64,000 nucleotides of DNA from Morella rubra (taxonomy: Eukaryota > Streptophyta > Magnoliopsida > Fagales > Myricaceae). Below are positions 38,134 through 49,750 of the stretch, in pieces. How positions within the stretch are numbered: position 1 is the first letter of the stretch; every line of letters begins with the position of its first letter. The stretch covers positions 3,909,928-3,973,927 of the forward strand of contig CM025855.1 in NCBI GenBank assembly GCA_003952965.2. Direction: 5' to 3'. Made by a program: the position numbers and the translations under genes. The notes under the pieces are model-generated. The model was not told the origin of the DNA. It made no database searches and was given only the letters and a program-made list of their open reading frames with translations.

Positions 38134-38493
38134 TGTCATGTGCCTATTCGTAGGGAGAAGTCTAGTTGTGAAGAGAATGCGAGAATTCTAGGGTGTTCGG
38201 TGATGTTTAGTCGTGTAGTGTAATGTGATAGCCTTTGTTTGGGCTTGGGCCATGTGGGCCATCTATCTTGCATTTTAGTTTTCTTTTGTTGTAGTTATCA
38301 GGTCCATTATATGGGCTCATTAACCTATTCGGTATTTGAGCTTTGCTTTTGGTAATGAGAAGTTATCGAGAAAGTATTCAGCCAAAATGATTAGGAGAGT
38401 GATGATCTCGAATTCGTCTTGTTCCAACAAATATATTTCCATTTCCCAAATTCAATCCATTCAATATTTACATTTACATCCAGCCACTTTACA
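38134..38493 (+). repeat. 5' LTR of the chromovirus
   Basis: 360 bp, starting TGTCATGTGCC and ending CAGCCACTTTACA. It is preceded by CCTT and followed two bases later by the primer-binding site. Confidence 0.9.
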
Positions 38494-41400
38494 TTTGGTA
38501 TCAGAGCCTTCGTTCCTCATGGCTCAAGCAGCTCGATTAACTTAGTTGGAAGAGACGATTGGGCAGATGAAAACACAGCAAGAATCTCATCAATAGAAGT
38601 TGGACAGCATGTCATAGCAGTTGCTTCGAATTGCTGAGGGCGTTAAGGCTATCTCCATCTCCAATGGGAAGCATGTAGACTCTGGAGGTGTAGGAGAACT
38701 TGGAGACCCAGGTGGGTCTGGCTGTGGAGCTAGAAACCCGGATGGAGCTGAAAATCCAGAAGGATCTGGAGGACCTGAAAACATGGGAAATGGATTTTCT
38801 GGCAGCAATGGAGGACCACAGTTTAAACCCCTTAAACTGGAGTTTCCATGTTTTATTGGTGCAAACCCAGCTGCTTGGATTTACAAGGCCAATCAGTTCT
38901 ATAGTTTTTATCAAACACCTGGAGGGCAAAGGGTGTTGCTGGCATCTTTTCACATGGATGGTGATGCACTAGTGTGGTTTTAGGATGCTGAGGAAGCAGA
39001 GGTGTTTACTAGCTGGGAAGCTTTCACTAAGGCTCTCTATACTAGGTTTGGTACCACGGTGTATGATGATCCTATAGAATCTCTTCATAGACTAAGGCAA
39101 TCTGCTACTGTGGTGGAATACAAGGCCTAATTTGAGCACCTGTCTAACTGAAGCAGAAGACTCTCTGATAGAAACAAACCGAGTTGCTTTATCAGTGGCT
39201 TGAGGGATGAGATCAGATTTCAAGTCAAGCTATTGAATCCCCCTACCCTAAATGCAACTTTCGGCCTTACTAAGATTCAAGAACAGAGCATTGCTACTAT
39301 AAAAAATAGCCTCAGATCTGGGTTTTTAGACCCAAACAGAAGCCCAAATCCTAATTACCAAAGGAACCCGAATCCTAGGAGTGGAAAGTTCTTGAGCAAT
39401 TATTCTAAAGGGCCAATGGGCTCCAAACCAAGGTTCCCTATCCAACATTTGACCCCTGCTCAGATGAAGGAAAGGAGGGATAAAGGGCTATGTTACAACT
39501 GTGATGAGAAGTGGAATCTACAGCACCAATGTAATGGGAAAAGGATTTACATGATGAAAGAGACTGAATGGATTTCAGAGGGGGAAGAAGACCCTATTGA
39601 AGGGGAGGAGGACCCATAGGATGACCCCAACAGACCAAAAAATCCCACCTTACCCGAGATCTCCTTACATACCATTTCTGGTGCACCTAAACTTAGCACT
39701 ATGAGGTTGATCGACAGAATTGAGACAAGTAAAGTGGTGATTCTAGTAGACACTGGGAGTGCATATAATTTCTTAGACCCTTCGGTAGCTAAGAAAAATA
39801 AGTTGGTTGTTACTAATTCTAAACAATTGCGAGTGAGAGTAGCTAATGGAGAAACTATGGTGGCAGAAGGGGAATGTGAAAGGGTGGCTGTCAAGATGCA
39901 AGGGCAGAAATTTGATACTTATTTTTACTTACTACCATTGGGTGGTTTTGATGTGGTTATAGGGGTATATTGGCTTAGTACTTTGGGTCCTATTTTGTGG
40001 GATTTCCTCAAATTGACCATGTCCTTTGATTACAAAGGACGACCTGTTTTGATGCATGGGCTTAAGCCTACTGAATGGTCATTAATGGAAGGGTAGAATT
40101 TTCATGTGCATTCAGAGACGGAGAGACAAGGGGTAGTTGTACATGCTGTTCACACAGCTGCTGAAGATAAGAAAGTGCTAATGACCCCCTCTATTCGGGA
40201 AATCTTACAAGAATTTAAAGTTATATTTACTGAACCTAGAGTGATGCCCTCCATTCCCAGTCAAGATCATCGTATCATTCTCAAAGAGGGAGCCCTTCCT
40301 ATTTGTGTCAGACCCTATAGATATCCCTTCTACCAAAAGGGGGATATTGAAAAGAATTGTCCAGGAATTGTTGGAGTTAGGGGCAATCTGACTAAGTCAA
40401 TCACCCTTCTTCTCTCCCGTTTTGTTGGTAAGGAAGGCAGATGGTAGTTGGAGGATGTGCATGGATTACAGGGCTCTAAACAGAGCTACAGTGAAGGACA
40501 AATACCCTATTCCAGTGGTGGATGAACTTATGGATGAACTACATGGTGCTACTGTTTTTCTAAGTTAGACCTAAGATCTGGATACCACCAGATTCAGGTA
40601 AGGGCTGAGGATGTGCATAAACTGCCTTTAGGACCCATAAGTGTCATTATGAATTCTTGGTGATGCCCTTTGGGCTCACCAATGCTCCTTCCACCTTTCA
40701 AGGGCTCTTGAATGATGTGTTTAGACCTTTTTACGAAGATTTGTACCAGTTTTTTTTGATGATATACTAGTCTATAGTAAAGACTTGCAAGAGCATGAAA
40801 TTCACCTTAGAAAAGTGTTAAGCACCCTTCGGCAACATCAGTTGTATGCTAAACGGTTCAAGTGTCGCTTTGCCTACAGTGAGATTGACTACTTAGGGCA
40901 CTTTATATCAGCAAAGGGTGTAAGGGCTGATCCGGAAAAAATTGCAGCCATATTAGAATGGCCACTGCCGAAGACTCTCAAGGCTCTTAGGGGTTTTTGG
41001 GACTCACAGGGCACTATAGAAAATTCATTCAGAGATATGGACAGGTTGCTGCCCCTTTGACCCAACTACTGAAAAAGAATTCTTTCAGTTGGACCGAGGA
41101 GACCACCTAAGCCTTTCTAGCCTTGAAGAAAGCTGTTACAAATCCTCCAGTTTTGGTGTTACCAGATTTCATAAAAACTTTCACTATAGAGTGTGATGTA
41201 TGTGGAGTGGGGGTAGGAGCAGTCCTAATGCAGCAAGGGAGACCACTTGCATACTTCAGCCAAGCCTTAAAGGGCCAGCTACTACACCTTTCCACTTATA
41301 AAAAGAAGCTGTATGCTCTAGTTTGTGCGGTGCAAAAGTGGAGGCCCTATTTGGTGGGCCAAACCTTTGTGGTCAAAACTGACCAACAAAGTCTCAAGTT

Positions 41401-43025
41401 CCTTTTAGAGCAAAAGGTGGGGAACCCCAGCTCAACAAAATGGCTCACTAAACTCCTTGGGTATGACTTTTCTATTGATTATAATAAAGGTAAGGAGAAC
41501 CGGGTGGCAGATGCCTTATCTAGGAGAATGAGTTGCCTGAAAATCACGAAGGAAGACTAGCCGCAATCACTTTTCCCTAACCACTTTGGTTGGAAGAACT
41601 GAAACAAAGTTATCTTAGTGACATCGTGGCCCAAGAGTTACTTTCTAAAATTCAGCAAGGTCACTTGCAGGGCAAACAAGTAGTGCTTTGTAATGGAATT
41701 TTGGCGAGGAAGGGTAGAATATTTGTGGGTGATGTAAAGGACCTAAAACTGAAATTTTTGACCTTGGTCCACAGTAGTCCTATAGCTGGTCATTTTGGGT
41801 ATCACAAGACTTTTCGTAGAGCTAGGGCTGATTTCTACTGGCCAAGGATGAAAGCTAACGTCAGGACCTTTGTGAGGGAATGTGATACTTGTCAGAGGAA
41901 CAAATATGAGAATCTATACCCTACAGGACTTCTACAACCTCTCCCTATCCCAAATAGAGCGTGGTCAGATATTTCTATGGATTTTATAGAGGGTTTGCCC
42001 CTTTCCAATGGTCTCAATGTTATTTTGGTCATGGTGGACAAATTAATTAAGTACTCTCATTTCATAGCCTTATCTCATCCATACACTGCCCTCACTGTTG
42101 CCCAACTCTTCACTACCCACGTCCTTAAACTACATGGGTTGCCTTGTTCAATAGTCTCAGACCATGACCTTATTTTCCTCAGTAACTTTTGGATTGAGCT
42201 CTTTTCCATTCAGGGCAATACTTTAGCTCATTCCTTTGCATACCACCCTCAAAGTGAGGGCTAGACAGAAATAGTCAACAAGTGTGTAGGCCAATACCTA
42301 CGCTGCTATTGTAGAGAGAAACCAAAGTCCTGGTCTCTGTGGCTTCCCATGGCCGAATGGTGGTATAACTCTAGCTATCACTCATCTACCAAAATAACTC
42401 CCTTTGAAGCCTTATATGGCTACCCCCTCCCAACCTCATCCATTACATACCTAACACAACACAAGATGCAGCAGTAGCGTCACAACTTAGATCTTGAGAT
42501 CAGATATTAGAGACTCTCAAACACAACCTACAGGCAGCTCAAGAACGCAGCAAGTGTGACAAACATCACACGGAGAGAAAATTTGATTTGGCAGATTGGG
42601 TATACCTGTGTTTACAGCCTTACCGTCAGAATTCGCTGGCTTTACGAAAAAGCTTCAAGCTTTCCCCTCGTTTCTATGGCCCCTTCCAGATCCTTCAAAA
42701 AATTGGTGAAGTGACTTACAAGATTGCACCGTTGTTCGATGCTCGCTTACACCCCGTCTTCCATGTTTCTTGCCTAAAGTGCAAGCTAGGAGCCCATACC
42801 GTGCCCTCGTCGACGTTGCCTCTCGTCGATGAAGAAGGAACAGTTTAGGCTGAACTATAGAAGGTTTTGGATCGTTGATTTTGCAAGCAGGGAAATCAGG
42901 CCTTGACACAAGTTTTGGTGAAATGGAGTGGGGCAAGTGATGAAGATTCAACCTGGGTACCCTACTGGAAGCTCCGGGAAGAATTTCCCCACCTTGTGGG
43001 CAAGGTTCTTTGAAGGAGATGGTGA

Positions 43026-43386
43026 TGTCATGTGCCTGTTCGTAGGGAGAAGTCTAGTTATAAAGAGAATGCAAGAATTATAGGATGTTCGGTGATGTTT
43101 GGTCGTGTAGTGTAATGTGTTAGCCTTTGTTTGGGCTTGGGCCATGTGGGCAATCTATCTTACTTGCATTTTAGTTTTCTTTTGATGTAGTTATCAGGTC
43201 CATTATTTGGGCCCATTTACCTGTTCGGTATTTTAGCTTTGCTTTTGGTAATGAGAAGTTATCGAGAAAGTATTAAGCCAAAATGATTAGGAGAGTGATG
43301 ATCTCGAATTCATTTTGTTCTAGCAAATGTTCCATTTCCCAAATTCAATCCGTTCAATATTTATATTTACATCCAGCCACTTTACA
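43026..43386 (+). repeat. 3' LTR of the chromovirus
   Basis: 361 bp with the same ends as the 5' LTR and about 93% identity by eye, including one 4-base length difference. It is preceded by a purine-rich tract (gaaggagatggtga) and followed by CCTT. Confidence 0.9.
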
Positions 43387-43423
43387 CCTTTACCTCTCAC
43401 TCTTTCCTTGTCCCTCTTGGCAA

Positions 43424-43471
<48 letters not shown>

Positions 43472-43671
43472 GTCATACACTTGGACAGTTAACCGGCACC
43501 GGCACCGTTAGGCACTGGTTTCACCGGTGCCGGGGGCGGTTGGAGTTTTTGGAAAACCGCCCTAGGCGGTGGCGGTGGCGGTGGAGGCCATAACAGCCAC
43601 CGGCACCGGTTATGCACAGCCTTAGGAGCCACCAAGCCAAGCCATTAAGCCATTTAGCCTTTCTATTCATT

Positions 43672-43853
43672 AACATTATGTTTGGCAAACCAAAATTTTA
43701 ACCCCTAAAATTTTATCATCATTACACTTTTCTCTCTTTTCACTTTTTTACAAACTTTTTTCACTTTTTCACCAACTTTTTCATTCTATCTCTTCACCTT
43801 TTTACCAACTCCTAAAATTTTACTACAATTTTGTTCCCAAATGCCATGAAAAT
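43672..43853. mobile_element. MITE in the right arm of the Mutator-like element
   Basis: About 180 bp that interrupts the right arm where the left arm is continuous. It starts cattatgtttggcaaacc and ends with cccaaatgccatg; both ends lead to CTAAAATTTTA-type sequence in inverted order. The CTTTTT-rich interior is non-coding. Confidence 0.6.
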
Positions 43854-45944
43854 GAGGTGGCCTTATAAAAGCCGTTGATTTGCTTTCTTTTAATCTTCAC
43901 CCTACCTTATGTAGCCCTCGGAATTCCCTCCTTCGGAGGGAATCCGTTCCCGCCTCACAATATCGCCTCACAGTATCACCTCGCCTATGGATTTCTGCAA
44001 GGCACCCCAGCTGAAGCCATAGGTCCTGCTGCACAGGCTTTCGGAACATGGGTAGCTAACACACATTTCACATTCTCACAGGTTCAAACCCTCGAGAATG
44101 CAAATTTGAAAATTGGTTTTCATAGTCGGGATCATGGAGACGGGGAACCCTTTCGACAGAGTTGGTGGAACCCTCGCTCATGCTTTTGTCCCAACTGATG
44201 GTCGATTCCATTATGATGCAGACAAACAATGGAGTGTAGGTGCAAGGCCAGGTGCATTCGACTTGGAGACGGTTGCCTTGCATGAGATTGGGCACCTTCT
44301 TGGACTCGAGCATAGCTTAGTTGAGGGAGCAATCATGTTCTCTCGCATCTCTTCAGGAGTGAAGAAGGGTTTGCATGCAGACGATATACAGGGAATTAAA
44401 GTCTTGTATAACACTTGAGGATTCTTGGAAAGATAGCAGACTAGGAATAATCCTATCAATTACTTATGAGAATTTATTGTCATAGAAATAAAGCATTTGT
44501 CAATTTAGAAACTAAACTACAATGATGCCCCATGATAGGGCTATAGGTTGGCTTGGCAAGAAATGAGAAAGAGATTAATTTGCTGCAAGTTTTTGTTTAA
44601 GAAATTAACCAGGTTTCAAATTGATGTTATTTGATAAACATATATTAGGATTGTATAGAATTTGTAGTCTCTCGTTCTATATAAAAAGTAAAGTTTAAGT
44701 ACCTTTGAAGTAATATAGTAGATCAGGGTACGTAATTGTTTGATGAGATCGAAGGGTGTCATGATCAACATCCCATATAGACTCAAGTTTATAGATATCT
44801 AAAGTTGACACATATAGTGTGCTATATATGTCACCCTAATTTTTCTTGTTTTGGTTCATGATATAGAAGAAAAGAGAAATCGGGGAAAATCAATAGAAAT
44901 CGTATCCTTCGAAGATACGACATTTCGCCGTACAAACAACAGCCATTATTTTTAGAAGGTGAAGAAAAGGTAGGAGAACTATTTCTTTTAACATAGCAAT
45001 AAAAGAATTACCATAACAAATAAAGAATTGGGCCAAACTCTCGGAAAAAAGGGTTCTGTCTTTTAGCCTGCGAAACGTGGAACTTATGTCTTGTTACCCG
45101 AACGCGTCCTGTTTGTACCCTTGCTGATATGTGCCACACCACAACGAGGCATCATCCTTGGTGTATATATATACAGTAATTGGCAAGCCGAAGTCCCACT
45201 GGCTTTAGCGATATTGAGAATTGTTGTTATTCGAAACACAGTTCAAAACTTCTGAAATTAGAAGACATGTGCGTACATTGGTTCGGACGTTTAAATATAA
45301 AAATAAAAAATAAAATTCGTAAATCAAACGTAAATACACTTCAGACTACGCCCCTTGTTTCTGCAAATTTATATTGATGCATATTTCACGTTGATACGGT
45401 CGATAGCTACTTCTTAATCTTCTGTGAGTAAAGAACGATACGTTACTAACAACTTAGTTTTTTGGGCTTCTGAAAAGAGGTATATATACGTTTCCTCAAA
45501 GCCTAATTGGCCTTGCCTAATTAGGAGAAAAAAAGGTAATGCAGAGGACTTGAGCAAATGGACAGTTATTTGAACTTTGCCAATAATTTAACATCAAACG
45601 TAACAATAGACCAAGTCCACTTATATATACATTCATATTCAACAAAAGAAAAAAGTATGCTCTTTTAAGTAAAGTGTTACGAATTTTACAACTGGCCCAA
45701 AGAGGCTTTTATATGTAAATCAGGAAACTTGTACTTTGATGATAATGTAAAAGGCCAATACAAGTGAGAAATAACACATGCTCACCCACCAAAAAAAAAA
45801 AAAAAAAGTGGATAAATAACACATAAGCTTTTGGTCTTCTGCCAAGTCAGTCATTGCATAGTTGCATGACTTTGACTTCCCAGCTACCTGCTAGGAATTG
45901 GTACATAAAGAGACAAACGCAAAAAGGAATTGTTGACCATGCGC

Positions 45945-46490
45945 TAGGGCTGCACAATTGAAAATTCTGTCTGACCGGATTTTTGGTTATGCCTAAATTG
46001 AATGACCGGACCAGACTACTTATAAGTGGTCCGATCAGGTCTAAACCAGTCTGGTTGGTTAAGTGGTCCAGACCGATTTTTTTCTTTTTTTGAAAAAAAA
46101 GGGAGGATTTTGCAACTGGCTGGAGTCGAACTCCAAACCAAAGGGTTAAAGGGGGATGACCATTTCGCCATGCGCGTCTTTGTTGATATCTATGCGGTCG
46201 GTTTTATTTAAATCATTAATAGTTTTATTATAAGAAAAAATAAGTGGTCCAGACCGGTTTTTTTTTTCAAAAAAAGGGAGGATTTTGCAATTAGTAGGAG
46301 TCGAACTCTAGACCAAAGGGTTAAAAGGGGATGACCATTGCAGCATGCGTGTCTTTGTTGATATCTATGCGGTTGGTTTTATTTAAATCATTAATAGTTT
46401 TATTATAAGAAAAAATGAGAGGATTTTGCAACTGGCAGGAGTAGAACTCTAGACTAAAGGGTTAAAGGGGGATGACCAAAACGTTCTGGG
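45945..46490. mobile_element. hAT-like element remnant with accggac-type left end
   Basis: tagggctgcacaattgaaaa opens a sequence with repeated gaccgga/tccagacc motifs, as at 21073. It interrupts a segment that is continuous in the sister block (compare 51835-51870). The matching right end is not visible, so the element is partial or its right side is rearranged. Its interior is the tandem array at 46056-46480. Confidence 0.5.
46056..46480 (-). repeat. Tandem units with tRNA-like A- and B-box sequence
   Basis: Two full units and one partial unit of about 180 bases start near 46056, 46243 and 46419. Each first half, read on the minus strand, holds an A-box-like tggcgaaatgg (unit 1) and a B-box-like ggagttcgactcc with its flanking stem, spaced roughly as in tRNA-derived promoters. 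Units 2 and 3 are changed at several of these positions. No full tRNA cloverleaf can be drawn, so this looks like a tRNA-derived (SINE-type) module that was later amplified in tandem. Confidence 0.5.
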
Positions 46491-46871
46491 CCTAGAATAA
46501 TGTAAAAAAGAAGCTCAAACAAACTCGACCCGACCCGAGCCAAGCCAAACCCGTTCTGCTTGAGTCGGCTCGGGTTTTTTTTTTCTTTGCACCGATTGAT
46601 TTGGGTCAAGTTCGGTTGCGGTGAAACTCGAAACCCGAAAAGCCAAGCCTTATTTGCAACAATGGGCAAAGTTTTTCGGTTAAAATGGATAGTGTTCCTA
46701 AAATAGAGTCATTTTACAAAGAAGTGGGCCCCCAACTCTCAGAAATGGGCTCTGTCTTTGTTCTTGAGAGAAAGCGAACTGTCTTCTTACTCGAACGCGT
46801 CCAACTTGTATCGTTAGTGATACAGGCTCCACCACGAGGCATCATCGTTATATTTCGTATATAGCAATTGG

Positions 46872-47284
46872 TAGGGGTGTTCAACGATTTAGTTAGAGTC
46901 AAAAAAGTAATATCTGACTCCAAATTCGAATATGTGTAAGCCGACTCCAACTCCACTCAATTGGGTTGTCAAGCTTATGTAGTCTAGAAATTTTTGTTGC
47001 GCCACTAGCCTAAATAATAATTTTTTTTCTTAATGGATTTAAGCACTTTGTAGATTTTTTTTTGTCCTTTGACTCAAAAGACCCAAACATCCATCATTTA
47101 AAAGAGACCAATATAATTTTTTAAATGTAAATCGAAATCGGGTCTGTGGACTACAAATACGACTTAAGTCGAATTTCTTGTTTTAAACTCTCGACTCCTT
47201 TTCTCACCAACCGTACTATATTGGGTCGAAGTCGGCTCAGAGTCGAGGTTGAAGTTAGTTTCGGAGTCATTTTGCACAGCCTTA
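46872..47284. mobile_element. hAT-type non-autonomous element (413 bp)
   Basis: It starts taggggtgttcaacg and ends ttttgcacagcctta, with inverted gagtc/gactc-rich subterminal sequence. A perfect 8-bp target duplication, gcaattgg, flanks it (46864-46871 and 47285-47292). Non-coding. A sister copy at 55007-55519 occupies the same site in a duplicated block. Confidence 0.82.
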
Positions 47285-48737
47285 GCAATTGGGCAGCAAA
47301 AGTCCCCACTAGCTTTAGTGATATTGGGATACCCTAAAAATTATTGCCCAAATTTCACGGTGTAATTTAGAGAGAGATAGACGTAAAAATACACTTTACA
47401 CTCTGTAATGATGTCCATATAAAGTTTCGAGCAATATATACCCGATAGTGGGGTCTACCTATTGGAGAGATAAACACAATAAGTTAACACATGTCACCTA
47501 AATCTAAAATTGTATGACTTATTTATTTAACTTTTTTCTTAATTTCTAAACTATTTGTGTTTTCTAATATTATAAATTTAAATTAATTGGTCTAATTTGT
47601 TTTATATTTGGCTGATGTGACATATATTGTAATGTGTCTTGAAAATTTTTAATTAAGGTAACTTATTTATTTAGTTTTGGGTAACATGTGTCAACTTATA
47701 ATTGGAGCTAGCTGATGTAACTTTGTGATGAAAGTTTAACAGAAGGACTAGCTTGTTTAAAATAAATTCTAAATCCAAGCACTTTTATGATTACTGTAAA
47801 AATTTAATGAGAATTTATTAAATGTGGTCAAAACTCAAGACCAAATAGGTACTTAACTATATCATTTCGAATCGAAGTGAATAGAACCTACTCAGACGTG
47901 AGACTAATGCTAGTAATTTCTGCAAATTACTTAATGCATATTGCATGTTGATAGCGGTCCACTTAATCATCTGCAAGTGTTAAAATTTTTAGCCAACGGG
48001 TAAAGAACACGTTATATCGAACCACTTATTAATTATGAAAAAAAGAAAAATTAATATACTTTTGTAATGATTAAATTCCATAATCTTATTTTGCAACATC
48101 AAGCAAGTAAGAATCTAATTCACTCGAATATTCTCTAATTTTTCCTCTCTTTTACCTTTCCTCGAATCATCTAACTTCGGTGATTATAAAATTAATGTGT
48201 GAGATTAGACAAGTGTGCTCTCTTAAGTTAAGTTTTCGAAGCTCAAATTAGCTGGCCCAAAGAGACTTCTTTAGAAAATTGAAGTGTGAAAACTATACAA
48301 ATAACAGGACCAAAGAGGTTAATTTCCACAATGGCTTGTTCAAACCGATTAACGTGTGGAATTATTAAAGGTGATTCTAGATTGGAAGACCCTGCGCCTA
48401 ACTAGGTCTCTGATTGGAGTTCGAATCGGTCAGCACTTTAAATTTGACGGTCAGTCTCCGCACCTGGGACAAAATTGTTCAGCGGCCCGTCTTACATCTT
48501 TTATACTAGCGGACAGCAAACCAACTTCGATTTTCTTTTTTCAAATGGGAGGGATTTATGGTCCAACTCGTTTATATTGTGTGGAAAAATTCAGTTCACA
48601 ATTCCGTAAATACTACTTTATGTTAAGTTGCCGGTCCGCTAGGCTGCGGGTGGTGGCAGCGACTGACTTAGCAAAAGAAGCAGTACCAGTCTTGTTTCAC
48701 ACGATCACATACCGTAACATATCCTAATTGAAAAGTC

Positions 48738-48746
48738 TATAAAAAG
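48738..48746 (+). promoter_or_regulatory. TATA box of the intact MMP gene
   Basis: tataaaaag lies 57 bases before the ATG, with the conserved block acgatcacataccgtaacat upstream. Spacing and wording match the other copies of the array. Confidence 0.72.
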
Positions 48747-48802
48747 CACCCAAACTTAGAGCCTTTTGCAACATTCAAAACAGCTTGCTCAGTTCCCTGT
48801 AC

Positions 48803-49750
48803 ATGGTGACGATGAATTCAAAAGCCAGTCCTTTTCCTCTCCTCCTCCTCCTCATCGTTCTCCTTCCTCTCCTTTCTTGTGCAACTTCACCGGAGTCGCA
48901 TGACCAAAAGAAATCAGCCTTTGAGTTTCTCAAGCATCTCCAAGGATGTCACCATGGTGAGAAGGTCAAAGGCATCCATGACCTCAAAAAATACCTTGAA
49001 CATTTTGGTTATCTAAGCTATAGTCATTCCAAAAACCATACTCATGCCAATGATGATGATTTTGATGAACTCTTGGAATCTGCCGTCAAAACATACCAGC
49101 GCAATTACCATCTTAACGCCACTGGGACTTTAGATGCCCAAACAGTATCAAAGATGATGATGCCTCGTTGTGGCGTGTCTGATATCATCAACGGTACAAA
49201 CTGGATGCATTTGGGCAAAAAGAGACATGACCACCGCCGTGGCTTATTTCACACCATTTCTCACTATACTTTTTTTCAAGGAATGCCAAAGTGGTCGGCT
49301 TCACAATACCACCTCACCTATGGATTTCTGCAAGGCACCCCAACTGAAGCCATAGGTCCTGTTGCACGAGCTTTCAGAACATGGGCAGCTAAGACTCACT
49401 TCACGTTCTCACAAGCTCAGACACTCGCAAATGCAAATATAAAAATTGGTTTTTATAGACGGGATCATGGAGACAGGAGCCCTTTCGACGGAGCTGGTGG
49501 AACCCTCGCTCATGCTTTTGCGCCAACTGATGGTCGATTCCATTACGATGCAGATGAACAATGGAGTGTAGGTGCAAGGCCTGGTGCATTCGACTTGGAG
49601 ACGGTTGCCTTGCACGAGATTGGGCACCTTCTTGGACTGGGGCATAGCTCAGTTGAGGGAGCAATCATGTACTCTAGCATCTCTCAAGGAGTGACGAAAG
49701 GTTTGCATGCAGATGATATACAGGGAATTAAAGCCTTGTATAACACTTGA
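48803..49750 (+). CDS. Matrix metalloproteinase (matrixin, M10), copy C, intact
   Basis: A single-exon gene of 315 residues, the only full-length reading frame of the array. A hydrophobic signal peptide (residues about 10-27, FPLLLLLIVLLPLLSCA) precedes a prodomain with the peptidoglycan-binding-like fold (about 38-120). The cysteine switch PRCGVSD is at 121-127 and keeps the zymogen off by binding zinc through Cys123. The catalytic domain has SQYHLTYGFLQGTP, the structural-site segment DGRFHYDADEQWSVG, the zinc site HEIGHLLGLGH at 271-281 and the Met-turn at Met289. It ends 26 residues after the Met-turn with no C-terminal hydrophobic or GPI tail, so it is predicted to be a soluble, secreted (apoplastic) protease. 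Plant MMPs cleave extracellular proteins in growth, senescence and defence. I chose the ATG at 48803 because there is no in-frame ATG upstream. A poly(A) signal (aataaa) lies at 49814. Confidence 0.93.
   Translation: MVTMNSKASPFPLLLLLIVLLPLLSCATSPESHDQKKSAFEFLKHLQGCHHGEKVKGIHDLKKYLEHFGYLSYSHSKNHTHANDDDFDELLESAVKTYQRNYHLNATGTLDAQTVSKMMMPRCGVSDIINGTNWMHLGKKRHDHRRGLFHTISHYTFFQGMPKWSASQYHLTYGFLQGTPTEAIGPVARAFRTWAAKTHFTFSQAQTLANANIKIGFYRRDHGDRSPFDGAGGTLAHAFAPTDGRFHYDADEQWSVGARPGAFDLETVALHEIGHLLGLGHSSVEGAIMYSSISQGVTKGLHADDIQGIKALYNT

Larger units (their letters stand above)
38134..43386 (+). mobile_element. Ty3/gypsy chromovirus retrotransposon, broken
   Basis: A 5.25-kb LTR retrotransposon of the chromovirus type. 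The parts in order are 5' LTR (38134-38493), a primer site starting tggtatcagagc (initiator Met-tRNA type), a gag-like region with a CCHC-type knuckle near 39500, aspartic protease (LVDTGSAYNFLD near 39750), reverse transcriptase (about 40450-40980), RNase H (about 41180-41520), integrase zinc and core regions (about 41760-42270), a chromodomain near 42930 (WSGASDEDSTWVP) and the 3' LTR (43026-43386). A short CCTT target duplication fits the ends. The coding region is interrupted by roughly ten or more breaks, so it is a fossil. The LTRs differ at about 26 of 360 positions by hand count, which suggests a few million years, depending on the rate used. Confidence 0.9.
36715..43624. mobile_element. 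hAT-like non-autonomous element nested in the Mutator-like element
   Basis: The left end tctagggctgttcaccgata and the right end (complement taaggctgtgcataaccggt) both lead into accggcaccggt-type motifs. An 8-bp target duplication with one mismatch flanks it: ggagccag at 36707-36714 and ggagccac at 43625-43632. Without the retroelement inside, it is about 1.66 kb. Most of that is GA/CT microsatellites and AT-rich repeats, with no transposase. Confidence 0.7.
34605..43951. mobile_element. Mutator-like element with long inverted ends, inside MMP copy B
   Basis: The outer ends are gggagcagattccc (left) and its near-complement ending ggaatccgttccc (right). The arms continue as inverted repeats over more than 125 bases (for example gaagattaaaagaaagcaaa against its complement). 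A 10-bp target duplication flanks it: gcctcacagt at 34595-34604 and gcctcacaat at 43952-43961. Size and duplication length fit Mutator-like elements. No transposase is seen. The arms extend into captured host gene sequence (34727-34905 and its inverted copy 36540-36712). Removing the later hAT-like insertion leaves about 2.4 kb. Confidence 0.8.
34109..44418 (+). pseudogene. Matrix metalloproteinase copy B, split by a 9.3-kb insertion
   Basis: The 5' part (34109-34604) begins MVVMNSKAIS under its own TATA box. It shifts frame in the signal peptide and again in the prodomain, and loses sequence around ELFAVKTYQ. It reaches the segment that corresponds to PKWPASQ and stops at the insertion. The 3' part resumes at 43962 and runs through a substrate-cleft region, KIGFHSRDHGDG, ADKQWSVGARPGAFDLET and the zinc site HEIGHLLGLEHS to the usual stop at 44416-44418. 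The same signal-peptide frameshift occurs in copy D, so it predates their duplication. The insertion is therefore not what killed this gene. Confidence 0.88.
44419..48737. other. Intergenic part of the MMP amplification unit
   Basis: No gene. Most of it is duplicated: about 44420-45150 matches 51180-51810 and 61600-61960 in part, and about 46690-48450 matches 54800-56620. Inserted pieces (45945-46480 and 46872-47284) are listed separately. Short frames here show no motif. Confidence 0.6.

Noticed and set aside
46098-46180. A true tRNA gene on the minus strand
   Set aside because: A- and B-box-like sequences are present, but no acceptor stem pairs and no plausible anticodon arm forms. The unit is tandemly repeated and decays from copy to copy.
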